A stretch of 64,000 bases of DNA from Lysinibacillus sp. FSL W8-0992 (GCF_038008685.1 NZ_JBBOZQ010000001.1:2356001-2420000), one strand, 5' to 3'. Shown: positions 43,944 to 54,164, counted from the stretch's first letter. Made by a program: numbers and translations. Notes: generated by a model from the letters alone, not told the origin.

Positions 43944-44432
43944 TTGTACGAAGAACAACTAGCAATAGCCATTCAATTACGAACAGATAATAAGAAGTTA
44001 GAATCAAATCAATTACTTTTAAAACTGGTAAAGGAATATCCTGACGATGCATTGGTGAATTACCAATGTGCGTGGAGCTTTGATGTTTTAGGTGAAGAAT
44101 TAAAAGCCGTTCCCTACTATGAAAAGGCAATTACGCAAGGGTTATCTGGAACAGATTTAGAGGGAGCGTTCTTGGGACTTGGCAGTACATATAGAACGTT
44201 AGGTGAATATGAAAAATCGAAAAATGTTTTTTTAGAGGGAATAGCATCCTTTCCAACGAATCAAGCATTACAAGTGTTTTATGCAATGACTTTATATAAT
44301 TTAAACGAACATTCAAAAGCGATGGAGCTCTTATTAAAATGCCTGGCAAATACTACAACAGACCCTGAAATACTTAGTTATAAAAATGCGATAAATTTCT
44401 ATGCAAATCAATTAGATAAAGTATGGAAATAG
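43944..44432 (+). CDS. Tetratricopeptide-repeat protein
   Basis: A 162-residue helical protein with about four TPR-like units (LESNQLLLKLVKEYPDDALV, GEELKAVPYYEKAI, GEYEKSKNVFLEGIASFP, EHSKAMELLLKCLAN). It is probably a cytosolic protein-binding scaffold. The start is TTG 43944 after AAAGGAGCT. It lies 53 bases after the SUKH gene, possibly in one transcript. The function is unknown. Confidence 0.78.
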   Translation: MYEEQLAIAIQLRTDNKKLESNQLLLKLVKEYPDDALVNYQCAWSFDVLGEELKAVPYYEKAITQGLSGTDLEGAFLGLGSTYRTLGEYEKSKNVFLEGIASFPTNQALQVFYAMTLYNLNEHSKAMELLLKCLANTTTDPEILSYKNAINFYANQLDKVWK

Positions 44433-44475
44433 CTTGTTAACAATTTAATCCTACTATAATGGAGGAGGTTTACAA

Positions 44476-44685
44476 ATGACGAAGTTTTTTATGATGAACA
44501 TTTGTAAAAAAACAGATGACTCAGAATGTGGGGAAACGAATGTAGAAAAAGTTTTCGAGAAAAAATCTGAGCTAAAAGCGTATTTGAAAAATGAAGGGTA
44601 TTATAAGGAATCGAAGTATCAATATATTAAAATGCATAAAGAATCTATTTTTGTTGCTACAGTCGAAAAAATAAAAGTTAAATGA
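44476..44685 (+). CDS. 69-residue protein of unknown function
   Basis: A small Lys/Glu-rich protein with MTKFFMMNICKKTDDSECGE and a C-terminal KYQYIKMHKESIFVATVEKI. ATG 44476 follows a perfect GGAGGAGGT ribosome site. It could fold as a small alpha/beta domain. I do not recognise a family. Confidence 0.65.
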   Translation: MTKFFMMNICKKTDDSECGETNVEKVFEKKSELKAYLKNEGYYKESKYQYIKMHKESIFVATVEKIKVK

Positions 44686-44719
44686 AAGTATGTCACGAAA
44701 AATGAAGGGGTAGTTGTAG

Positions 44720-45058
44720 TTGAAAATTAGTAAAGAACATGCAGAACATTATTATTGGGGAAATCAGTGTGATGGTTGGCATTTAGTTAAAAATAATGAA
44801 TTGAGCGTTATTCATGAACGAATGCCTGCCAATACAGAGGAAGTTTGTCATTATCATCATGAAGCCCAACAATTCTTTTTTGTGCTTTCGGGTACGGCAA
44901 CAATGGAAATAGACGGAAAACGGATTATATTGCAGGCAAATGAAGGAATTGAAGTGCCTCCTCTTCAGGCGCATCAAATGCGTAATGATTCGCAGGAAGA
45001 TGTAGAATTTTTAGTAATCTCTCAACCGAATAGTAGAGGGGATCGTACACCCGTATAG
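44720..45058 (+). CDS. Cupin-domain protein
   Basis: A 112-residue single cupin: motif 1 EEVCHYHHEAQQFFFVLSG with metal-ligand His residues and Glu/Gln, and motif 2 VPPLQAHQMRN. Such small cupins can act as isomerases, dioxygenases or sensors. The start is TTG 44720 after AAGGGGTAG. The function cannot be assigned from sequence. Confidence 0.85.
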   Translation: MKISKEHAEHYYWGNQCDGWHLVKNNELSVIHERMPANTEEVCHYHHEAQQFFFVLSGTATMEIDGKRIILQANEGIEVPPLQAHQMRNDSQEDVEFLVISQPNSRGDRTPV

Positions 45059-45175
45059 GGGTATGAAGTTTTCAAGCCGTAATTGGTTTTCAAATTGTTC
45101 ATTCTTTTGCATGAGGTTCATTAAGTATTTATTTAGTACAGTAAATGTATTAAATGCAAAGGGGATGTCTGGAAG

Positions 45176-45859
45176 ATGATGATATCAAAAATGAAGCTAT
45201 TCGCGCATGATTTACATAAATTGAAGGCATTTTACTGTGACATATTAGAATTTGAATTGTTAGAAGAAGCGGAGCATTATTTTGAAATAGCAGCCGGGGA
45301 AAGCGTCATTCAATTCGAAACAATGGATGCTTCTATAGCAAAGCAATATCATTTTGCGCTCAATATTCCAAGTAATTTGTTTCAGCAAGCGAAAAGATGG
45401 GCACAAGCTCGCGTCCAATTATTACACTTAGATGAACAGGATGAAGTATATTTTCAAACGTTAGATGCGAACTCATGCTATTTTTATGATCCAGAAGGTA
45501 ATGTAATAGAGTTTATCGCTAGACATGGGATAAATCCATGTGTTCATACCGATGCATTTTCAATTAAACATGTAGTAGATATTGCTGAAATTAATTTAAC
45601 GACGGATGCGATTTATGCTGTGACAGATTGTTTAAAGAAATATGGTATCACGCCCTTAAAGGGTGAAGAAATTCGTACAGATGCGCTTACATTTATGGGG
45701 AATTACGAGGATGGTGTGCATTTATTAATCGGTCCTAGTGAACGCATTTGGTATTTCTCTACTAAAAAAGCAATTGTCAGTCCTATTGATATCATAGTCG
45801 ATCATCATCTACGACTATACATGAGTGCTAAGGGCGATTTCGCTATATCACAACCTTAA
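45176..45859 (+). CDS. VOC (glyoxalase/dioxygenase) family protein
   Basis: A 227-residue protein with a complete N-terminal VOC module: KLFAHDLHKLKAFYCDILEF, YHFALNIP and YFYDPEGNVIEFIARH. A second half-module follows (DIAEINLTTDAIYAVTDCLK). The first module keeps His and Glu metal ligands. Members include glyoxalases, ring-cleaving dioxygenases and resistance proteins. ATG 45176 or 45179 is possible. The substrate is unknown. Confidence 0.82.
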   Translation: MMISKMKLFAHDLHKLKAFYCDILEFELLEEAEHYFEIAAGESVIQFETMDASIAKQYHFALNIPSNLFQQAKRWAQARVQLLHLDEQDEVYFQTLDANSCYFYDPEGNVIEFIARHGINPCVHTDAFSIKHVVDIAEINLTTDAIYAVTDCLKKYGITPLKGEEIRTDALTFMGNYEDGVHLLIGPSERIWYFSTKKAIVSPIDIIVDHHLRLYMSAKGDFAISQP

Positions 45860-45946
45860 TAAATCCATCATTATTTTCTAGTTTTAAATTGAATAAAAAT
45901 AATATTTATTGTATATTTATTCAAAATGATCTAGGGAGAAATAGTG

Positions 45947-46357
45947 ATGGTGTATACAATATGTGAAACGAACCCTACGTTTGAAGAATATCAGGCATTA
46001 CATCAAACTACCGGTTGGAATGCGAAGGGGCTGTATACGTACGAACAATTATTTCAAGCCATTTGTAATAGCTGGTATAGTGTGTCAATTTATGATGAGC
46101 AAACATTAATCGGCTATGGCAGAATTATTTCAGATGGTATTTATCAAACGTTTATTTGCGATGTAATGGTGCATCCCGAGTATCAACGAAATGGAATTGG
46201 TACAACTGTTATGGAAGCTCTATTAGCACATTGTAAAAATAAAAATATTAAATGGATTCAATTATTTTGTGCTAAGGGCAAACAACCTTTTTATCAAAAA
46301 CTTGGATTTACAGAACGGGATGTTGATGCTCCAGGAATGATGTTATTTTTTAAGTAA
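45947..46357 (+). CDS. GNAT family N-acetyltransferase
   Basis: A 136-residue acetyltransferase: LIGYGRIISDG, DVMVHPEYQRNGIGTTVMEA (acetyl-CoA loop RNGIGT) and FYQKLGFTERD. It transfers an acetyl group from acetyl-CoA to an unknown amine. ATG 45947 follows AGGGAGAA; a GTG three bases earlier is rejected. It is convergent with cysK and shares its terminator. Confidence 0.86.
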   Translation: MVYTICETNPTFEEYQALHQTTGWNAKGLYTYEQLFQAICNSWYSVSIYDEQTLIGYGRIISDGIYQTFICDVMVHPEYQRNGIGTTVMEALLAHCKNKNIKWIQLFCAKGKQPFYQKLGFTERDVDAPGMMLFFK

Positions 46358-46401
46358 TACGTGGACAGGTGCTAAAGAGAGCTTTCCTCGGCTTCTTAAT
46401 A

Positions 46402-46438
46402 AAAATGAAGGATAGATGACGATTCCATCCTTCATTTT
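46402..46438. terminator. Bidirectional terminator, GNAT gene and cysK
   Basis: AAAATGAAGGAT pairs perfectly with ATCCTTCATTTT round a 13-base loop. T-rich sequence follows on both strands. Confidence 0.88.
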
Positions 46439-46442
46439 AGCA

Positions 46443-47438
46443 TTAAAATAAATCGGTAGATAAATAGCGCAGTCCTGTGTCAGGAAAGAGTACGACTATA
46501 CGCTTCCCTTTGTTTTCGGGTCGTTTAGCAAGAGTTGCTGCAACAAATAGTGCAGCACCAGAGGAGGTACCTACTAAAATGCCATCCGTCTTCGCAACGG
46601 TACGAGCGGCTTCATAGGCATCAGCTGTTTCTACTTCTAGCACTTCATCAATCCGATTAAGGTGAACATTTGATGGCACTCGTGCTTCTTCCGCATCAGA
46701 AAAGCGATGTACACCTGTAATTTCAATAATATCAGGATTGTCAACTGTAGCAATGGAGTTAATAGCAGGCTCTACGCCAATAATTTGAATGGCAGGATTT
46801 TTGGATTTTAAAAAAGCACTTACACCACTAATTGTGCCACCTGTACCAATTGCTGCAACGAAAATATCAATTTGTCCATTTGTATCCTCCCAAATTTCTG
46901 GTCCGGTTGTGCGTTCGTGAATATTTGGATTCACTTCGTTGTTCAACTGATTTAGAAAGACTACATTTTCCTCCTGATCAACGACAGTTTCTCTAAAAAC
47001 TTTACTTGTTTCAACAAAATCACCATTTGTTTCTTCAAAGGCCGCTACCATCTCCGGCACATCTGAAAATGGAACAACCTCAGTTCCATATGCCTTCACA
47101 ACTTTTGTTCGCTCTTCACTTACACCATCTTGCATATAAATACGTAATTTATAGCCCTTCGCTGCTGCGATGGCTGCAAGCCCAATACCAGTATTTCCAC
47201 TTGTCGTTTCGATAATGGTTTTGTCTTTTGTTAATAGACCCTGTGCTTCAGCATCCTCAATCATTGCTTTTGCAATACGATCTTTTACACTATTGGCAGG
47301 ATTAAAATATTCTAGCTTCGCAATAATTTCTGCTTCAAGTTGTAGTTCTTTCGTGTACTGATTAAGCGCCAATAGAGGTGTATGACCTACTAATTCTGTA
47401 ATAGATTGCTTTATTTTGTTGGTAATAATTTGACTCAT
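46443..47438 (-). CDS. cysK: Cysteine synthase A
   Basis: A 331-residue PLP enzyme: Schiff-base Lys in FNPANSVKDRIA, substrate loop TTSGNTGIGLA, phosphate loop GTGGTISGV and a GVEPAINSI segment. It makes cysteine from O-acetylserine and sulfide. It is longer than the common 308-residue CysK because of an N-terminal MSQIITNKIKQSI extension. It stands alone on the minus strand. Sulfide released by the flavoenzymes at 6.5-9 kb would feed such an enzyme. Confidence 0.93.
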   Translation of the reverse strand: MSQIITNKIKQSITELVGHTPLLALNQYTKELQLEAEIIAKLEYFNPANSVKDRIAKAMIEDAEAQGLLTKDKTIIETTSGNTGIGLAAIAAAKGYKLRIYMQDGVSEERTKVVKAYGTEVVPFSDVPEMVAAFEETNGDFVETSKVFRETVVDQEENVVFLNQLNNEVNPNIHERTTGPEIWEDTNGQIDIFVAAIGTGGTISGVSAFLKSKNPAIQIIGVEPAINSIATVDNPDIIEITGVHRFSDAEEARVPSNVHLNRIDEVLEVETADAYEAARTVAKTDGILVGTSSGAALFVAATLAKRPENKGKRIVVLFPDTGLRYLSTDLF

Positions 47439-47721
47439 TTAATCATCCCCTTTCTTTTACCTACTTAACAAATTAGTTTTATAGGAATTAGTGGCATCTT
47501 AGCATTATAAGAGCAAATGAGCAATGCATTTCCTGATAGAAAGAATGGTTTGACTAATAGAAAAAAATAATCAATTTAAAACGGAACCCTTTATTTTTGT
47601 TAAGGCAAAGAGGGAGTGCAACACTTAGCATATTTTTGAAAAATAGTCACATTGATAATTTGGGAGAACTCCGAAATGCGATATGATAAATATAGGTATT
47701 GTTTATTTGGAGGTGAGCATG

Positions 47722-48480
47722 ATGAAAGAAACAATTGCTATCGTGTGCACGTCAGCTAACAATAAAATAACGATGATGAAGAAAAGACCTTTTAACTATT
47801 TATTGCAAGCGATTGCTGGTGGACTTTTTATTGGTTTTGGTATTTTGTTAATCGTTACAATTGGAGGATTATTTGATCCTGTGGGTGTACCGAGTATGAA
47901 AGTAGTACAGGGGTTAGCATTTGGTGTAGCACTTAGTATGGTCATGATGGCTGGTGCGAATTTATTTACGGGTGATAACTTCGTATTATCGGTAAGTACA
48001 TTAGAGAAAAAATCTTCCCCACTTGAAATGGTCGGTATTTGGTTATTTAGCTACATTGGTAATTTTTTTGGCTCATTACTTGGTGCAATGTTATTCTTCT
48101 ATGCAGGGCTTGCCATTGGCGATATAGCTACTTATATCGAGAAAAGTGCAACGTCCAAGATGAATGCAAGCTTTGTTGAGCTGCTATGTCGTGGCATTTT
48201 ATGTAATCTTCTTGTCTGCTTAGCTGTATGGTGTACTTATAAATTAAAAACAGAAATAGCAAAATTAGCGATGATTTTCTGTTGTATTTTCCCCTTTATT
48301 ACATCGGGATTTGAGCACAGCATTGCCAATATGACACTTTTTAGCCTTGCGCTCTTTATTCCGCACGGTGATCTTGTATCGCTTGGTGGTGCGGTGGCAA
48401 ATTTAGTTCCTGTCACAATTGGTAATATTATTGGCGGTGCGATCATCGGCATTGTCTATTGGGTGAACGCGAGAGAATAA
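47722..48480 (+). CDS. Formate/nitrite transporter family protein
   Basis: A 252-residue FNT-family channel with six transmembrane helices: LLQAIAGGLFIGFGILLIV, MAGANLFTGDNFVLSVS, FSYIGNFFGSLLGAMLF, LCRGILCNLLVCLAVW and FEHSIANMTLFSLAL. The central His in the GFEHSIANM loop is the family's gating residue. It probably carries formate, nitrite or another small anion. ATG 47722 (or 47719) follows GGAGGTGA. No pyruvate-formate lyase or nitrite reductase gene adjoins it. Confidence 0.88.
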   Translation: MKETIAIVCTSANNKITMMKKRPFNYLLQAIAGGLFIGFGILLIVTIGGLFDPVGVPSMKVVQGLAFGVALSMVMMAGANLFTGDNFVLSVSTLEKKSSPLEMVGIWLFSYIGNFFGSLLGAMLFFYAGLAIGDIATYIEKSATSKMNASFVELLCRGILCNLLVCLAVWCTYKLKTEIAKLAMIFCCIFPFITSGFEHSIANMTLFSLALFIPHGDLVSLGGAVANLVPVTIGNIIGGAIIGIVYWVNARE

Positions 48481-48514
48481 TCGCAAAAGATCGAGCCATA
48501 GAAAGGAGCAATGA

Positions 48515-49546
48515 ATGTTGGAGGATGTTAGTCGTTTGAAAGAAGCAATAAAAAAGCTAAGTGAAGATGAGGCAAAGTCAATGCTTTTCATATCTTTACT
48601 AAATGGCAAGTCGAGTGAGGACATTAAACAAGTTATTCTGCACATGTCAGAAGATAAGGAAAAAGCAGTTAATGCACAAACGGTACATATCCTATTTGGT
48701 GATTCACCGGGTGGAAGTTTAAAAGCTGCATTCCGAGATACGGAATATCATAAGACAGAGGGTATTATTGTTTTTCCAGATAATTTGTCCATTGGGCCAA
48801 TAAAGGATTTACATAACGCGTCGGGTATAGAAGCACGACTTGCTTGGTTTCAGAAACGATACAATACTGAAGATGATGGTCTTGAACATAATAGACAACG
48901 TATGCTAACTGCTGTTGAAAAGATAAACAATATTTTACCACATCAGACTATCGTTATTTGGACATGTCAAAATGCGCACGAACAAACAGGATTACGACTT
49001 GTGTTAGCCATGCTAGAAGGTAAATTGAATGCAGTACGTGTAATTGATACGTTCACTGCTTTTCATGAAAAAAATATATACCCATACTTAGTGGAGGATA
49101 ACTATCCAAGAACAACTGGTGAATTAAATGGAGAAACGCTTCTTAATTTTTACGAGCAGTTTGGGATGGAGCCATTATCTAACATCGAAAGACAAACTCT
49201 AAGTGATGAGGGTAGATATTTATTGTCTGACGATATCCATATCATTCGAACATGGGCATGTAATCAGCTATTAAACAGCAGTAATGAAAATCGAGATGAT
49301 GATTTTATTATTGAATGCGCTAATCGTATGTATCATGAAGATGGCAAGGTGGAATATAAGAAGGCTGCAAGATTAATTGGTGAAGTGATTGGACATATGC
49401 AGCAATATACCGGAGACGAATGGATTGAATATCGGTTAAGATGTCTAATTAAGCAAGGGGTTTTTTCGTATAGAGGTGATTTAAAGGCAATGCGATTTTA
49501 TGAAGTAAAATTACAAGATGATTTCTTGACATATCATATTTTTTGA
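48515..49546 (+). CDS. DUF1835/DUF3658 domain protein
   Basis: A 343-residue cytosolic protein. DUF1835 spans about residues 55-175 (VHILFGDSPGGSLKAAF, IVFPDNLSIGPI) and DUF3658 about residues 215-330 (EWIEYRLRCLIKQGVFSYRG). This domain pair is common in Bacillales, but the function is unknown. An N-terminal helical segment resembles a small dimerisation domain. The start is ATG 48515 after AAAGGAGCA. Confidence 0.82.
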   Translation: MLEDVSRLKEAIKKLSEDEAKSMLFISLLNGKSSEDIKQVILHMSEDKEKAVNAQTVHILFGDSPGGSLKAAFRDTEYHKTEGIIVFPDNLSIGPIKDLHNASGIEARLAWFQKRYNTEDDGLEHNRQRMLTAVEKINNILPHQTIVIWTCQNAHEQTGLRLVLAMLEGKLNAVRVIDTFTAFHEKNIYPYLVEDNYPRTTGELNGETLLNFYEQFGMEPLSNIERQTLSDEGRYLLSDDIHIIRTWACNQLLNSSNENRDDDFIIECANRMYHEDGKVEYKKAARLIGEVIGHMQQYTGDEWIEYRLRCLIKQGVFSYRGDLKAMRFYEVKLQDDFLTYHIF

Positions 49547-49677
49547 AGTTTTGACTTCATTAAAAAGCATAGATAAAATAATGTAGAAAAGTTAGAATGA
49601 CTCTCCCAAGTTAGCAGCACTTATCAGTGAATATAAAGATTGCATTAATAGAGTAATTAAAAGAAAGGAAGTTGACA

Positions 49678-50211
49678 ATGAATCCTGAAATCAATCAAAA
49701 TGCGATTCTTCAAGCCATTTTGGAGCTTTCTACACAAGTACAAGGCGTGAAAACAGAGATTCTACAAAAAATCGATGCGCTAGAAACAAGACTAGAGGCA
49801 GTTGAAACAAGACTAGATTCGCTAGAAACAAGGCTAGAGGCAGTTGAAACAAGATTAGATTCGCTAGAAACAAGACTAGATTCAGTTGAAACAAGGCTAG
49901 AGGCAGTTGAAACAAGACTAGATTCGGTTGAAACAAGGCTAGGGGCAGTTGAAACAAGACTAGATTCGCTAGAAACAGGGCTAGGGGCAGTGGAAACAAG
50001 ACTAGATTCGGTTGAAACAAGGCTAGGGGCAGTTGAAACAAGGCTAGAGAAGAAAATTGAATCAGTTGAGCAAAAATTACTAGAAAAAACCGACGCAGTG
50101 GAAAAAAATCTTAGTGAAATAGTAGAAGAAGTGGATGCAAAGATGGAAGTGTTAATACTTGAAATATTAGAAACAAAGGCCGATGTGTTAAAGTTAAAGA
50201 AAGCAAAATAA
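49678..50211 (+). CDS. Heptad-repeat coiled-coil protein
   Basis: A 177-residue protein. Its centre (about residues 36-126) is 13 consecutive seven-residue units of the type ETRL-x-(A/S)-(V/L), encoded by 21-bp tandem repeats. This gives a nearly ideal continuous coiled coil with Leu and Val/Leu at core positions. The flanks (INQNAILQAILELSTQVQGV; IVEEVDAKMEVLILEILETK) are also helical. There is no signal or membrane segment. ATG 49678 follows AAAGGAAG. The function is unknown; similar short repeat proteins occur in Bacillus. Confidence 0.82.
   Translation: MNPEINQNAILQAILELSTQVQGVKTEILQKIDALETRLEAVETRLDSLETRLEAVETRLDSLETRLDSVETRLEAVETRLDSVETRLGAVETRLDSLETGLGAVETRLDSVETRLGAVETRLEKKIESVEQKLLEKTDAVEKNLSEIVEEVDAKMEVLILEILETKADVLKLKKAK
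49783..50055 (+). repeat. In-frame 21-bp tandem repeat, 13 copies
   Basis: The unit is GAAACAAGACTAGATTCGGT-like, each coding ETRLDSV, ETRLEAV or close variants. Alternating units (EAV, DSL, GAV) suggest growth by duplication of two-unit blocks. Copy number can be expected to vary between strains. Confidence 0.9.
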
Positions 50212-50279
50212 ATTGTGTCGGTTGACACTATGTGCAATAATCATAGACAATTAGTGATTATATTTGAGGAGTGAGCTTG

Positions 50280-50705
50280 ATGTTAAAAACAGAAGTATTT
50301 GAACAACTAAAAAAAGCAATGAAAGAAAAAGATGTCTTGGCAAAAGGTGTTTTAACACTTGTCAAATCAGCACTAGATTTAGCGGAGAAGGAAAAAGGGG
50401 AGCCCTTAACACAAGCAGAGGAAATTGCTATTATTAACCGTGAAGTTAAGCAAACGAATCAAGCTTTAGAAGGTGCGCAAAATGCTAATCGTACGGATTT
50501 AATTGAAAAAGAGGAAGCAAAATTAGTACTATTAAAATCATTCCTCCCTAAACAATTAACTGAAGAAGAAATTACTGAAAAATTAGTAGCAGCTGGTGTT
50601 ACTAAAGGCATGAATATGGGTGACGCAATGAAAATTGCAAAACCATTGTTAAATGGTCAAGCAGAAGGTGCCGTTATTTCTAAAGTTGTAAAAAGTTTAA
50701 TTTAA
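50280..50705 (+). CDS. yqeY: GatB/YqeY family protein
   Basis: A 141-residue helical protein with the YqeY signature: RGVLTLVKSAL-like AKGVLTLVKSALDLAEKEKG, EEAKLVLLKSFLPKQLTEEE, GMNMGDAMKIAKPLLNGQAEGAVISKVV. It resembles the tRNA-binding tail domain of GatB; its exact role is unknown. ATG 50280 follows GAGGAGTGA. TTGACA at 50221 could be part of its promoter. Confidence 0.9.
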   Translation: MLKTEVFEQLKKAMKEKDVLAKGVLTLVKSALDLAEKEKGEPLTQAEEIAIINREVKQTNQALEGAQNANRTDLIEKEEAKLVLLKSFLPKQLTEEEITEKLVAAGVTKGMNMGDAMKIAKPLLNGQAEGAVISKVVKSLI

Positions 50706-50713
50706 CATTGATA

Positions 50714-50752
50714 AAAGGATAGCCGACGTTATTAGCGTCAGCTATCCTTTAT
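50714..50752 (+). terminator. Terminator after yqeY
   Basis: AAAGGATAGC-C-GACG pairs with CGTC-A-GCTATCCTTT around a short loop and is followed by ATTAATTT. The stem is strong, the T tract moderate. Confidence 0.85.
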
Positions 50753-50839
50753 TAATTTCAATGGCGTTCTACCAAAGACTTTTTATGAAAGAAGAAAGAA
50801 TTCAGAATTGTTTAAGTGCCTGTCACTCAAAGAGGGCAC

Positions 50840-52537
50840 TCAAAGATTGAATTTTTGAATGATGTTTCGAAGTTGTTGAGCCATTTCAGCTAAATTATTT
50901 GAAGAAGCGGTAATTTCTTCGATGCTTGCTGATTGTTCTTCGGAAGCAGCTGCGACATTTTGAATGTTTCCAGATGCTTGCACGGCTACAACACCAACCT
51001 GCTCAACAGAATTAGCGATATTGCTAACTCCTTCATTCATGTTCGTAATGATGCTGTTAACCTCGTTCATTTCTTGCGTAAGTTCTGTAATATGTGAATA
51101 GATATCGCCAAAGGCTTCCCCTGAAGCGTTAAAAGTAGTAGAACTTTCAGCAAGGTTATTACTGCTAATCGCCATTGATTTCACTGCTTGAGCAGATTCT
51201 TCTTTGATTGTTTCAATACGTGTTCGAATACTATTTGTTGCTGTAAGTGATTGGTCTGCTAATTTACGGACCTCTTCAGCTACAACCGCAAAGCCTTTAC
51301 CATGTTCACCAGCACGTGCTGCTTCAATAGATGCATTTAATGCAAGTAAATTGGTTTGGTCTGTAATTTCATTTATAAGTGAAACGATATCACCAATCTC
51401 ATTCGTATAAGTGCTTAAGCGTTTTACAACATCTGCAGTATTATAAATGGCTTCAGATGTAATCGCCATTTTTTCTGTAGCACTTTGGATTGTGGTATTG
51501 CCCTTTTCGGCAATAGTAGATGCGCTAAATGCCTTCGTTGTTACATCATTGACACTATTTACAACATCGGACATCTTCGTCGAAATCATTGTAATATGAT
51601 TTTCTACCTCTTCAATGGATGAAGTTTGTTTTTCTGAGCCTGCAGCTACTTCCTGCATTGAAGATGTAATTTGTTGAATAGATGCGCTCGTTTGCTCGGA
51701 GCTGGCAGTTAATTCTTCTGACATGGCGGCTACTTGCTCTGCATTTTCCGCAATTTGCTGAATGAGTGTACGTAAATCAGCCGTCATATTTTGGATACCA
51801 TCTGAAAGTTGGGCGATTTCATTCGTGCCTTTGATTGGCAGTGATTCAACAGCTAAATCTCCCTTTGCCACCTTATCAACATAACTTGTCATATTTTTGA
51901 TTGGTTTAATGATACTTTTACTAATGAAATAAGCGACAACGACACCGAATAGCACAAAGATAATTGTCATGATGATGCTAACCCAAATAATTTGAGTTTG
52001 TAGCTTAGATATAAATGAAGCATCCATATCTAAGCCAAAAAGTATTTCCGTATTGTTAAATGGAATAAAAATCGATTTATGAATACCATATTCATCTTCA
52101 TAAATTTCACTTACTTGAGTACGGCCAGTATCTAAAGCAGCATGCATTTTTGGATCGAACGTGTAGTCTTGCTGATAATTATCACTATTACTTAATGCAA
52201 CAATATGCTCCTTGCCATTGGCACGTGAAAGGATATAGGCATTTTCAATATCAAACTTTTTCGTTGTACCATTTAATTGTTTCAATAGTTTTTCATATTG
52301 ATTTTTAATGCCGTTGTCGGCAGCTTTTACTTTATTTTTATCGATGTCCTCGAAAATGTTACTAGAAATCACCTCTAACGATGTCTCAAATTGCTTGATA
52401 ACAAAATTATCGATGATTTTAAAAGAAACTATAAATAACATGAAACTAAATATAATTGAAATAATAACAATTGGAATTGTTAAACTTGCAATATATTTAT
52501 AGAGTAAAGAACTCTTAAATTTATTTAATATACTCAA
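50840..52537 (-). CDS. Methyl-accepting chemotaxis protein
   Basis: A 565-residue receptor: transmembrane helix 1 at about residues 13-38, an extracellular dCache/Cache-like sensor of about 145 residues, transmembrane helix 2 near 183-208, and HAMP ([20 protein letters not shown]). The signalling hairpin tip is [20 protein letters not shown]. It reports to CheA/CheW. TTG 52537 follows GGAGG inside the end of the decarboxylase gene, with 17 bases of overlap, so the two are translationally coupled. Confidence 0.92.
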   Translation of the reverse strand: MSILNKFKSSLLYKYIASLTIPIVIISIIFSFMLFIVSFKIIDNFVIKQFETSLEVISSNIFEDIDKNKVKAADNGIKNQYEKLLKQLNGTTKKFDIENAYILSRANGKEHIVALSNSDNYQQDYTFDPKMHAALDTGRTQVSEIYEDEYGIHKSIFIPFNNTEILFGLDMDASFISKLQTQIIWVSIIMTIIFVLFGVVVAYFISKSIIKPIKNMTSYVDKVAKGDLAVESLPIKGTNEIAQLSDGIQNMTADLRTLIQQIAENAEQVAAMSEELTASSEQTSASIQQITSSMQEVAAGSEKQTSSIEEVENHITMISTKMSDVVNSVNDVTTKAFSASTIAEKGNTTIQSATEKMAITSEAIYNTADVVKRLSTYTNEIGDIVSLINEITDQTNLLALNASIEAARAGEHGKGFAVVAEEVRKLADQSLTATNSIRTRIETIKEESAQAVKSMAISSNNLAESSTTFNASGEAFGDIYSHITELTQEMNEVNSIITNMNEGVSNIANSVEQVGVVAVQASGNIQNVAAASEEQSASIEEITASSNNLAEMAQQLRNIIQKFNL

Positions 52538-54164
52538 CTTGTAAATCCTCCAATACTACAACTTTTTGTTGTAGGAAATGAATCATATCACTAATATGTT
52601 CTGTCTCTGTGTACGGTGAGATAGAAAAGAATTTAGCTGCTGCCACAGGAACTTGTTGTTTTGTATCGCTCGCGCTAACAGTGCAGACACGTGTTGTGTC
52701 ACCGAAAAATACTTCATCTCGACCTTCACCTAAAATCTCAAAGAAAGAAGCATTTAAGCCATTAATGTACTCGATTTGATCTTGTGTGTAATTTCCAGCT
52801 TGTTCAGACGCCCAATCAAAGCCTTTTGGATATAGTCTATAGGCTGTTACTGGTCCGATATTTGCTTCATTCACTACTTGTAGCATTGGTAATTTCTCAG
52901 CTAATTGTGTACGGAACGCTAAATTTACACGGACATAGTTAGCTAGTATTTGTTGATAACCTTCTTTACCAAAAGCTTGTAATGCAGCATAAATAGCAAT
53001 TGAACTACCCATTCGAGAACATTCTAAAGTATAACCAGTATGATATGAGCCATAGCCTCTATTGCCTACATATGGCGTATCAAAATCGTCAATATCTAAC
53101 AGTTGTAAACTTTTCCCGTCTTTTATTAAGAAAAGGCTTGTTAAATATGGTGTTTGACCAAGCTTTTGGAAATCAAAGCAAAGACTATCTGCAATTGCAA
53201 GATGTTGCATACGTTGGTGAATTTGTTCTAATCCTTGTAATACATCATCCTCGAACTGTAGTGGGTTTGCCTTAAAGTCATAATCATTGAAAAATGCGTA
53301 AAAACCGCCTAAAGCAGAGTCAGCATGGATATGTATTTGTTTTAAATCGTATTTTTGTTCAAGTGTTGTTGCAACTTCCTTAATTGCCTGCACATCATCA
53401 ATAGCAAATTGATCTGTGGCACCTGTAGTCGCTACGATGTAAACTGGAATACCACCATTCTCGATTACTTCCGTTATGCGTTTTCTTAAATCTTCTATGT
53501 CCATCGATTGGTCTTTTCCTGCTTTTACACGTACTAAGTGATTACTTCCAATACCAACTGCTTCAATTGATTTTAATAAGCTATAGTGGGCGTTTTCAGA
53601 TGCAAAGCAATATAAATTATTTGGGACACCTTCCTCTTTAGCGTGAGGGAATTGTTTAGCAATGGCAAGACGTAAACCGCTAAAAACTGCTCCTTGTCCT
53701 CCCCATGTTGTATAACCGAAGCTTTCTGTGAAATCATAGCCAACTAATTTTGACATCATTGCGATTACTTTTACTTCACTTTCTGCTGCTGCAGGTCCAT
53801 ATACATCCCACAGATTGTTGCCATTAAGTAAGGCATTTGTAAACTGTCCCAATACACCAGGGATACTAGCCATTGGTAAAACGTTTGTGACAAAGTTGCG
53901 TGTATGATAAGGATGACCTTGCATTAATTGTGTTAAGTCTTGAACGACCTGATCAAGACCAACGCCTGATGTGGGAACTTGATTTTCTTGCATAAGATCT
54001 TTATAGAAAGTAGCTGAACGTTCTTGAATTGGTCCAAGCGTTGTTTTCTTTGGGTCTTTTAATTGATCTAATGAAGTTACAATTTGCTCTATTAGTGATA
54101 AAAAGTTTTCCCTTTGTAAGCTGTTGCCATCTTCACTTTGAAATAGTTGTTGAATTTTCTTCAT
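52521..54164 (-). CDS. PLP-dependent group II decarboxylase
   Basis: A 547-residue aspartate aminotransferase-fold enzyme. Features are [46 protein letters not shown] (cofactor Asp with His-Ala-Asp-Ser-Ala) and the Lys in [14 protein letters not shown]. These match amino-acid decarboxylases of the Glu/Tyr/diaminobutyrate group, but the substrate cannot be read. It is co-transcribed with a chemoreceptor, which could sense the same amino acid or its amine product. Confidence 0.86.
   Translation of the reverse strand: MKKIQQLFQSEDGNSLQRENFLSLIEQIVTSLDQLKDPKKTTLGPIQERSATFYKDLMQENQVPTSGVGLDQVVQDLTQLMQGHPYHTRNFVTNVLPMASIPGVLGQFTNALLNGNNLWDVYGPAAAESEVKVIAMMSKLVGYDFTESFGYTTWGGQGAVFSGLRLAIAKQFPHAKEEGVPNNLYCFASENAHYSLLKSIEAVGIGSNHLVRVKAGKDQSMDIEDLRKRITEVIENGGIPVYIVATTGATDQFAIDDVQAIKEVATTLEQKYDLKQIHIHADSALGGFYAFFNDYDFKANPLQFEDDVLQGLEQIHQRMQHLAIADSLCFDFQKLGQTPYLTSLFLIKDGKSLQLLDIDDFDTPYVGNRGYGSYHTGYTLECSRMGSSIAIYAALQAFGKEGYQQILANYVRVNLAFRTQLAEKLPMLQVVNEANIGPVTAYRLYPKGFDWASEQAGNYTQDQIEYINGLNASFFEILGEGRDEVFFGDTTRVCTVSASDTKQQVPVAAAKFFSISPYTETEHISDMIHFLQQKVVVLEDLQVEYIK

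Noticed and set aside
49710..50237. Long Ser/Val-rich ORF antisense to the heptad-repeat gene
   Set aside because: It is open only because the 21-bp repeat has no stop on that strand; no ribosome site.
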